A stretch of 11,279 nucleotides of DNA, from NCBI GenBank assembly GCA_002390225.1, contig DGOW01000100.1, positions 1 to 11,279 on the forward strand, given 5' to 3'. Below are positions 6,390-11,279 of this stretch, one piece after another. The DNA is from Gemmatimonadales bacterium UBA4456. GTDB lineage: Bacteria; Gemmatimonadota; Gemmatimonadetes; Longimicrobiales; Gaopeijiaceae. Numbering within the stretch: position 1 is the stretch's first letter; each line of letters begins with the position of its first letter. A model generated the notes under the pieces. That model did no database searches and was not told the origin of the DNA. It worked only from the letters and a program-made list of their open reading frames with translations. Position numbers and translations under genes: made by a program.

Positions 6390-6463
6390 TCGAACGGGTC
6401 GCAAAGCAGGGTCAGTCGACTCAAGTTGCGCCGCCGTCCCTGCCTTCACGCCGAGTGGATTCC

Positions 6464-6730
6464 ATGCCGTATATCGACCCGCCAGCTCGAGCACGTCTCG
6501 GCGCTGGTGATGCCCCCACGAGTCCGGGAGAACTCAACTACGCGATCACGGTGCTCGTAGACGCCTACCTCCAGGGCGCCACGGAGACCGCGGGACGCTT
6601 GAGGTACGCTCATCTCAACGAAGCGGTCGGTGTCCTCGAGTGCGCGAAGCTCGAGCTCTATCGGCGGGTGGCCGTGCCGTACGAAGAGGAAAAGATGGCA
6701 GAGAGCGGGGATGTCTACTCGGCCGGTTGA
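6464..6730 (+). CDS. Small conserved protein, DUF6899-like
   Basis: This is an 88-residue cytoplasmic protein without signal or membrane segment. MPYIDP at the start, GELNYAITVLVDAYL (about 22-36), LNEAVGVLECAKLELYRRV and PYEEEKMAESGDVY near the end match a short family found in bacteria and phages that I remember as DUF6899. Its usual signature is PYI, GELNY, VGVLE, EFYRR and NGDVY; the family number is from memory. The function is unknown. I chose the ATG at 6464 because the family begins with MPYI; a GTG three codons earlier (6455) is also in frame. The ribosome binding site is weak (GAGTGG). It lies 74 bases after the AlaX gene on the same strand and may be co-transcribed. It faces SufE convergently. 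Confidence 0.75.
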   Translation: MPYIDPPARARLGAGDAPTSPGELNYAITVLVDAYLQGATETAGRLRYAHLNEAVGVLECAKLELYRRVAVPYEEEKMAESGDVYSAG

Positions 6731-6761
6731 CCACAGTCGAGGTCAGCGGCTCGAAGTCCGG

Positions 6762-6803
6762 ATTCGGCTACGATCGCGGTAGCACTCGACATCGGCGCCG
6801 AAT
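6762..6803. terminator. Inverted repeat between convergent genes, candidate bidirectional terminator
   Basis: ATTCGGC (6762-6768) is matched exactly by GCCGAAT (6797-6803), enclosing GCTAC/GTAGC (6768-6784) as an inner, partly competing stem. The right arm overlaps a 10-base palindrome, TCGGCGCCGA (6792-6801). It fills the gap between the DUF6899-like gene and the SufE stop. There is no U-tract on either strand, so intrinsic termination is uncertain. Confidence 0.3.
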
Positions 6804-7238
6804 TCAGCCCTCTGCCGTAGCTTCTCGAACCTGCCGTTGCAGCCGCCCGAGGATCGCGCTCATGCCTCTGAGTCGCAGAGGTGACACGACCTCGCCGAGA
6901 CCCATGGTACTGTAGAAATCGGGGGGCACGGCAAGCACGTCTTCGACCGGATGTCCATTCAACCCCTCGAAGAGGATGCCGGCGAACCCGCGAACTGTCG
7001 GACTCTCGAGAGGCGCATCGAAGAAGAGATGGACCGACCCGTCCGGGTCGACGCGTGTCGCCAGGAAGAAGGGTGTCTGGCACTCGTGCACCTGCTCGAG
7101 TTCCGAGCGATCCGCGAGTAGATCCTCGGGAAGAGGAGGGACCTTCTTAGCGTATTGGAGGAGCGCCTGAACTCTCAGGTTCTTCGGCGCGCGCTCGAAC
7201 CGGGTGACAACGTGTTGTAGCGATTGGGGAATGCTCAT
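6804..7238 (-). CDS. sufE: SufE family cysteine-desulfurase sulfur acceptor
   Basis: This is a 144-residue protein, the normal length for SufE. It takes persulfide sulfur from a SufS-type cysteine desulfurase and passes it on for Fe-S cluster assembly in the cytoplasm. The N-terminal helix region (LQHVVTRFERAP), then YAKKVPPLPEDLL and the active-site loop VHECQTPFFLA (50-60) with C53 as the sulfur-accepting cysteine are all present. ECQTP at this site is the variant I associate with Actinobacteria and other high-GC phyla, where Proteobacteria have GCQS. FDAPLESPTVRGFAGILFEGLNG follows as in the family. No suf operon genes are nearby; its only sulfur-related neighbour is the divergent sulfurtransferase. 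The ATG has only a weak ribosome binding site (GAGCG). A small inverted repeat (GCCGG, 7-base spacer, CCGGC at 7259-7275) lies 20 bases upstream. Confidence 0.9.
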   Translation of the reverse strand: MSIPQSLQHVVTRFERAPKNLRVQALLQYAKKVPPLPEDLLADRSELEQVHECQTPFFLATRVDPDGSVHLFFDAPLESPTVRGFAGILFEGLNGHPVEDVLAVPPDFYSTMGLGEVVSPLRLRGMSAILGRLQRQVREATAEG

Positions 7239-7321
7239 ACGCTCGACTACCGCGAGAAGCCGGGACGGTTCCGGCCAGATGCTAGTGACATGAGAACCGA
7301 TGCTGTGCCGGTGGGTATCTG

Positions 7322-7341
7322 TTCACTCCATCATGAGTGAA
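7322..7341. promoter_or_regulatory. Perfect 7-bp inverted repeat in the sufE/sulfurtransferase divergent region
   Basis: TTCACTC and GAGTGAA are separated by 6 bases (CATCAT). The site is less GC-rich than its surroundings and ends 22 bases before the sulfurtransferase ATG, just upstream of its ribosome binding site. It could be an operator for a dimeric regulator or a 5' leader hairpin. It also contains the alternative GTG start at 7337, which argues for starting the gene at 7364. Confidence 0.4.
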
Positions 7342-7363
7342 ACCGCTGTCTACGGAGACCAGT

Positions 7364-8239
7364 ATGTCCGTCGCCCACGATTCTGATCCGCGATTCGAAC
7401 AGTACGCGCACCCGGAGCGGCTCGTGTCCGCGAGTTGGCTCGCCGACCACCTCGACGATCCGAACGTTGTGGTCGTCGAGTCCGATGAAGACGTACTGCT
7501 CTACGATACCGGTCACATTCCGGGCGCGATGAAGATCGACTGGCACATGGACCTCAATGATGCGCTGACCCGGGACTATCTCGACGGGGCAGGATTTGCG
7601 GAGTTGCTCGCCTCGAAAGGCATCTCGCGCGATACGACCGTGGTCTTCTACGGTGATAATTTCAACTGGTGGGCTGCCTACGCGCTCTGGGTTTTCACGC
7701 TTTTTGGACATCCGGACGTCCGCTTGCTCGATGGTGGTCGTTCCAAGTGGATGGCGGAGGGTCGTGATATGACGACCGACGTGCCGGAGCGCCCCCGTGC
7801 TGAATATCCCGCGGTAGCGCGTGATGACACCACTGTGCGAGCATTCCGTGAGGACGTGATGGACCACCTGAAATCAGAGGGTCGCATGGTCGATGTGCGC
7901 TCACCCGGCGAGTTCAAGGGTGAGCTTTTGCACATGCCCGACTACCCCCAGGAGGGTGCGATGCGCGGGGGGCATATCCCCGGTGCGTCCAACGTGCCGT
8001 GGAAGCGGGCGGCCAACGACGACGGGACGTTTCGCTCCGCCGCTGAACTGCGCGCGATCTACCTGGAAGAGCAGGGTTTGTCCGCGGACGACGATGTTGT
8101 CGCGTATTGCCGGATTGGTGAGCGGTCGAGCCACACCTGGTTCGTACTCACGCACCTTCTGGGTTTGGAAAAGGTCCGCAACTACGACGGTTCATGGACC
8201 GAGTGGGGTAATCTGGTGAGGGCGCCCGTCGAGCGTTGA
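7364..8239 (+). CDS. Sulfurtransferase with two rhodanese domains (thiosulfate or 3-mercaptopyruvate type)
   Basis: This is a 291-residue cytoplasmic enzyme that moves sulfur from thiosulfate or 3-mercaptopyruvate to an acceptor via a persulfide cysteine. The N-terminal, non-catalytic rhodanese domain spans about residues 20-135 (VSASWLADHL, GHIPGAMKIDW, VVFYGD, LDGGRSKW). The C-terminal domain (about 155-285) has MVDVRSPGEFKGE, GHIPGASNVPWKRA and the catalytic loop YCRIGERS with C249. CRIGERS is the thiosulfate-type loop with basic/acidic residues (like CRKGVT or CRIGERS) rather than the CGSGVTA of mercaptopyruvate enzymes. The ATG at 7364 is chosen because GGAG lies 6-7 bases upstream; an in-frame GTG at 7337 lies inside a palindrome. 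It diverges from sufE with 125 bases between, which suggests shared control of sulfur trafficking. Confidence 0.92.
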   Translation: MSVAHDSDPRFEQYAHPERLVSASWLADHLDDPNVVVVESDEDVLLYDTGHIPGAMKIDWHMDLNDALTRDYLDGAGFAELLASKGISRDTTVVFYGDNFNWWAAYALWVFTLFGHPDVRLLDGGRSKWMAEGRDMTTDVPERPRAEYPAVARDDTTVRAFREDVMDHLKSEGRMVDVRSPGEFKGELLHMPDYPQEGAMRGGHIPGASNVPWKRAANDDGTFRSAAELRAIYLEEQGLSADDDVVAYCRIGERSSHTWFVLTHLLGLEKVRNYDGSWTEWGNLVRAPVER

Positions 8240-8250
8240 TCGTGGTTCAC

Positions 8251-8263
8251 CCCTGAGGCAGGG
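8251..8263 (+). terminator. Small hairpin after the sulfurtransferase gene
   Basis: CCCTG and CAGGG flank a 3-base loop, 11 bases after the stop codon. The stem is short and no T-run follows, so it is only a weak candidate for termination or mRNA end protection. Confidence 0.2.
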
Positions 8264-8382
8264 CACGGCAGCGGCAGTCTTTGGTGCCTGGTTGCTGGAC
8301 GGGACATTGCCGGCCGGTCCGTGAGCGCCTCCTATAGGGAACGTCGTCAGTGCGGCGATACGTCCCCGTCAGGAGCCACCCG

Positions 8383-11279
8383 ATGTCTGTCCGTATGCTC
8401 AAGCTCACGTTGGCTGCCTCGGCTGCGTCCGTCTGCCTGCTGGGGCTGACGCTCCCTCCCGGAGGGCCTGGTGCAACGCCGATTGCGGCTGGGATCGAGG
8501 TCACGATCCACCAAGGCACAAACATGGCGGCGGCCGTATCCCCGGATGGCGGTACGATCGCGATCGATGCGCTCGGGCGGATCTGGACCTTGCCTTCGGA
8601 TGGGGGTGAAGCCACGGCGCTCACCGACCCGTTCGGTGATGCGCGCCAGCCCGTCTGGTCACCGGACGGCCAGCACATCGCGTTCCAGGCGTATTGGGGG
8701 GGAGACTACGACATCTGGGTCATCGGTGCGGGTGGCGATGGCCTGACACGTCTCACGAACGGTCCCTTCGATGACCGGGAGCCGCACTGGTCACCCGATG
8801 GCTCCAGAGTGGTGTTCTCATCCGATCGGGCCGGCACGTACGACGTATGGGAAGTGACCGTTGACGATCTCCGTGTGCGCAGGCTCATCGATGGACCGGA
8901 TAATGAGTACTCGCCGGCATTCGGGCCGGATGGTCGGATCGCGTACGTCACGGACGGGGATGACGCGGGCGTGTGGGTACAGTCAGGCGCAGGCGTTTCG
9001 ACCCGTGTAGCAGACCTTGGTGGTTCGGATGGGTTCGCTCCGGCATGGAGCCCGGATGGGGCTTTGATCGCGTACAGCACGGGCACGTTTGGGTCGAGCG
9101 CGATGCACGTCGTCTCGGCCTCGGGAGAGGACGGATCGCCGAGACGCCTAAGCGCTGACGACGAGGACGTCTTTCCCTTCCGCGCAGCGTGGCTCTCGAA
9201 TGGACGTCTTCTCTATACGGCAGACGGCCTGATCCGGACACGCCCGGCATCTGGCGGCGCGGCCATGGACGTACCGTTCTCCGCGATGGTCATGCTGGAC
9301 CGGCCTGCCTATCGGAAGCGCCTGCGCAGCTTCGAGGCTTCAGGGCCGATGCCCGTTCGCGGGATCGTCTCTCCGTCTGTCTCTCCAGATGGCACACAGG
9401 TTGCCTTCACAGCGCTCGGTGACCTCTGGTTGATGCCAGTAGGTGGCACACCCGAGCGACTCACGGATGACCCGTGGGTCGAACTCGACGCGTCCTGGTC
9501 CCCGGATGGACAGAGCATCGCCTTCGCGTCCGATCGGGGTGGATCAGTCGACGTGTGGGTGCACGAGGTCGATGGAGGTCAGGCTCGTCAGGTCACACGC
9601 GGTGGCGGTGCGATGCCGTCGTGGTCACCGGATGGGCGTGAGATCGCGTACATCGGCGGGGACGGGCGGAACGCGGGGGTGCGGGTTGTCTCCGTCGACA
9701 ACGGTAGTACCGTCACGGTACGGACCGGGCTCTTTGGACCCGGCCGACCGACATGGTCGCCGGACGGAAATCACCTGGGCGTGTCGGCGCTTGCGCCGTA
9801 CTCGACACGCTACCGGGAAGGTGTGAACAAGGCACTTCTGATCCGGGTGCCTCGCCCCGCAGCGGAGGACAGTGACGAGGACGACGCAGCGTGGCGCCCG
9901 CGTCAGACGGCCGAGCGCTGGCTCGACTTCCTGCCGCATTCTTCGACGGGCACGCGCTCCACGGATGGACCCGTCTGGTCGCCGGACGGCTCATGGTTCG
10001 CTTACGTCTCGAATGGTGTGCTCTGGGTCGTCCCGGTGACACCGGATGGAGATCCTGTCGGCCCACCCCGCCGCCTGAATAATGAGACCACGTCAGACGT
10101 ATCGTGGACTGGGGATTCCCGGTCGCTCGTCTACCTGACCACGGACCGCCTGCGCCGAGTCTGGCTGGAGAGCGGAGCCATCGAAGACATCTCTGTCGAC
10201 ATCGAGTGGAGTCGGACTGTGCCCGATAGCCGTGCGGTGATCCACGCGGGCCGCGTGTTTGATGGCGTCTCGGAAGACCTGCTCCGAGACATCGACGTGG
10301 TGATCCAGGGTAATCGGATCGCTCGAGTTACGGCGCACGACGACAGACTGCACCGCGGTACCGTCATCGACGCTTCGGACGGTGTGTTGTCCCCCGGTCT
10401 GATCGAGATGCACACCCACGGTGGACTCGGCGAAGGCGAGCCTATTGGTCGGAACTGGCTGTCGTACGGGGTGACGACGATACGGCGCGTGTCGGCCGAT
10501 CCGTACGACATGACCGAGGCACGAGAATCGATCGGGTCGGGGCGCCGTGTTGGGCCGAGGATCTTTGCCACAGGCAATTCGATGGATGGCAGTCGGATCT
10601 TCTATGGCGGTGGTGCGTCGATGGGCGCGATCGCTCAGGTGGAGCTCGAGATGCAGCGGGCGGAAGCGCTGGAATACGACCTCATCAAGACGTATGTGCG
10701 CCTGCCGGATGCCGTGCAGCGACGGGTGATCGAGCAGGCGCACGCGCGGGGCATGTCTGTCACGTCGCACGAGCTCTACCCGGGTGTCGCCTATGGGGCC
10801 GATGGTGTCGAGCACGTTCGAGGGACGAGTCGTCGAGGGTATTCGACCAAAGTCACTGAATTGAATCGTAGTTATCAGGACGTCGTGGCGCTTCTCGCGA
10901 GGTCACGGATGGGCATCACGCCGACGGTCGGTCTGTATGGTGGTTTTGGCCTCCTGGCCGGTGATGATCCGTCGCTGCTCGACGATGAACGACTCGAGTA
11001 CTTCGGGGGCAGCACGACCCGAGGCAGGCGTGGTGGCGACGTAGGGACCGTGCGTCGTATGGTCAGTGATATGGGCGCACTCGGTCGACGCGTTCTCGAA
11101 CAGGGGGGAGTCGTCGTGGTTGGGACAGACTTCGGACCGCCGGGCTTGTCCCTGGTTGCGGAGATGGAAGTGCTCACCCGTTACGGCGGCATGGAGCCGA
11201 TCGACGTCCTGCGGGCGACCACCTCCGTGCCGGCCGAGGTGATGGGCTACGGTGACGAGCTCGGCACGGTACGACCGGG
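8383..11279 (+). CDS. Exported TolB-like beta-propeller / amidohydrolase fusion (3' end outside window)
   Basis: At least 965 codons from the ATG at 8383 (AGGAG 7 bases upstream); no stop before the window ends. Residues 1-35 form a signal peptide (KLTLAASAASVCLLGLTLPP). Then come about ten or eleven PD40/TolB repeats marked by WSPDG or VSPDG followed by a strand (for example near residues 52, 85, 129, 325, 369 and 411), enough for two propellers. From about residue 617 an amidohydrolase domain begins (AGRVFDG, VIQGNRIARV, GVLSPGLIEMHTHGG). Its metal ligands appear complete: H677 and H679 (HTH), K769 (IKTY), H796 (SHE), H811 (VEH) and D916 (GTD). The family hydrolyses C-N bonds; the substrate of these secreted fusions is unknown, peptides or amino-acid derivatives being likely by analogy with prolidase-like members. 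The last visible part (RATTSVPAEVMGYGDELGTVRPG) is the standard end of the barrel, so little is missing. Confidence 0.93.
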   Translation, partial: MSVRMLKLTLAASAASVCLLGLTLPPGGPGATPIAAGIEVTIHQGTNMAAAVSPDGGTIAIDALGRIWTLPSDGGEATALTDPFGDARQPVWSPDGQHIAFQAYWGGDYDIWVIGAGGDGLTRLTNGPFDDREPHWSPDGSRVVFSSDRAGTYDVWEVTVDDLRVRRLIDGPDNEYSPAFGPDGRIAYVTDGDDAGVWVQSGAGVSTRVADLGGSDGFAPAWSPDGALIAYSTGTFGSSAMHVVSASGEDGSPRRLSADDEDVFPFRAAWLSNGRLLYTADGLIRTRPASGGAAMDVPFSAMVMLDRPAYRKRLRSFEASGPMPVRGIVSPSVSPDGTQVAFTALGDLWLMPVGGTPERLTDDPWVELDASWSPDGQSIAFASDRGGSVDVWVHEVDGGQARQVTRGGGAMPSWSPDGREIAYIGGDGRNAGVRVVSVDNGSTVTVRTGLFGPGRPTWSPDGNHLGVSALAPYSTRYREGVNKALLIRVPRPAAEDSDEDDAAWRPRQTAERWLDFLPHSSTGTRSTDGPVWSPDGSWFAYVSNGVLWVVPVTPDGDPVGPPRRLNNETTSDVSWTGDSRSLVYLTTDRLRRVWLESGAIEDISVDIEWSRTVPDSRAVIHAGRVFDGVSEDLLRDIDVVIQGNRIARVTAHDDRLHRGTVIDASDGVLSPGLIEMHTHGGLGEGEPIGRNWLSYGVTTIRRVSADPYDMTEARESIGSGRRVGPRIFATGNSMDGSRIFYGGGASMGAIAQVELEMQRAEALEYDLIKTYVRLPDAVQRRVIEQAHARGMSVTSHELYPGVAYGADGVEHVRGTSRRGYSTKVTELNRSYQDVVALLARSRMGITPTVGLYGGFGLLAGDDPSLLDDERLEYFGGSTTRGRRGGDVGTVRRMVSDMGALGRRVLEQGGVVVVGTDFGPPGLSLVAEMEVLTRYGGMEPIDVLRATTSVPAEVMGYGDELGTVRP

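Noticed and set aside
8307..8338. Promoter-like TTGCCG and TATAGG before the propeller-amidohydrolase gene
   Set aside because: The spacing of 20 bases is too long for a sigma-70 type promoter and both hexamers are imperfect.
10093..10815. 240-codon open frame on the minus strand
   Set aside because: It lies antisense to the amidohydrolase domain, whose conserved metal ligands prove the plus-strand frame. Its composition (R, H, D rich) is that of a GC-driven shadow.

Overview
The window is GC-rich with strong G/C bias at third codon positions. Several traits resemble soil or marine Gemmatimonadota or a similar deep-branching high-GC phylum: a Tat-exported PLP enzyme, a secreted fusion of TolB-like propeller repeats to an amidohydrolase, signal peptides ending in RAQ, and an Actinobacteria-like SufE. 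This assignment is inferred from gene style only; there is no rRNA or phylogenetic marker in the window.

Layout. (1) 1-1311, minus strand: the 5' end of a Tat-signal MalY/PatB-like aminotransferase or C-S lyase, and upstream of it a radical SAM protein with an unusual CX4CX2C cluster motif. (2) 1436-1969, plus: a small secreted protein of unknown function whose 3' end overlaps the next gene by 44 bases. (3) 1926-2924, minus: an ornithine cyclodeaminase/mu-crystallin family protein, divergent from (4) 3117-4398, plus: a DUF1028 lipoprotein and, 7 bases downstream, a group II truncated haemoglobin. (5) 4399-5213: a stretch with no intact gene. It holds a clearly decayed TipAS domain on the minus strand, broken by in-frame stops, and a probable relic of a small coiled-coil protein. 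(6) 5214-6730, plus: a freestanding alanyl-tRNA editing protein (AlaX type) and a small conserved protein. (7) 6804-7238, minus: SufE, divergent from 7364-8239, plus: a two-domain rhodanese-type sulfurtransferase, with a perfect inverted repeat between them. (8) 8383-end, plus: a large exported TolB-propeller/amidohydrolase fusion that runs off the window.

The genes are mostly housekeeping and small-molecule metabolism, in short units. A loose sulfur theme links the MalY-like lyase, SufE and the sulfurtransferase. SufE and the sulfurtransferase share one divergent intergenic region, so co-regulation is plausible. I found no mobile element, CRISPR array, rRNA or tRNA, and no convincing new multi-gene system. 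The best leads are the TipAS pseudogene, the exported PLP enzyme, the DUF1028-globin pair and the two palindromes in divergent promoter regions.
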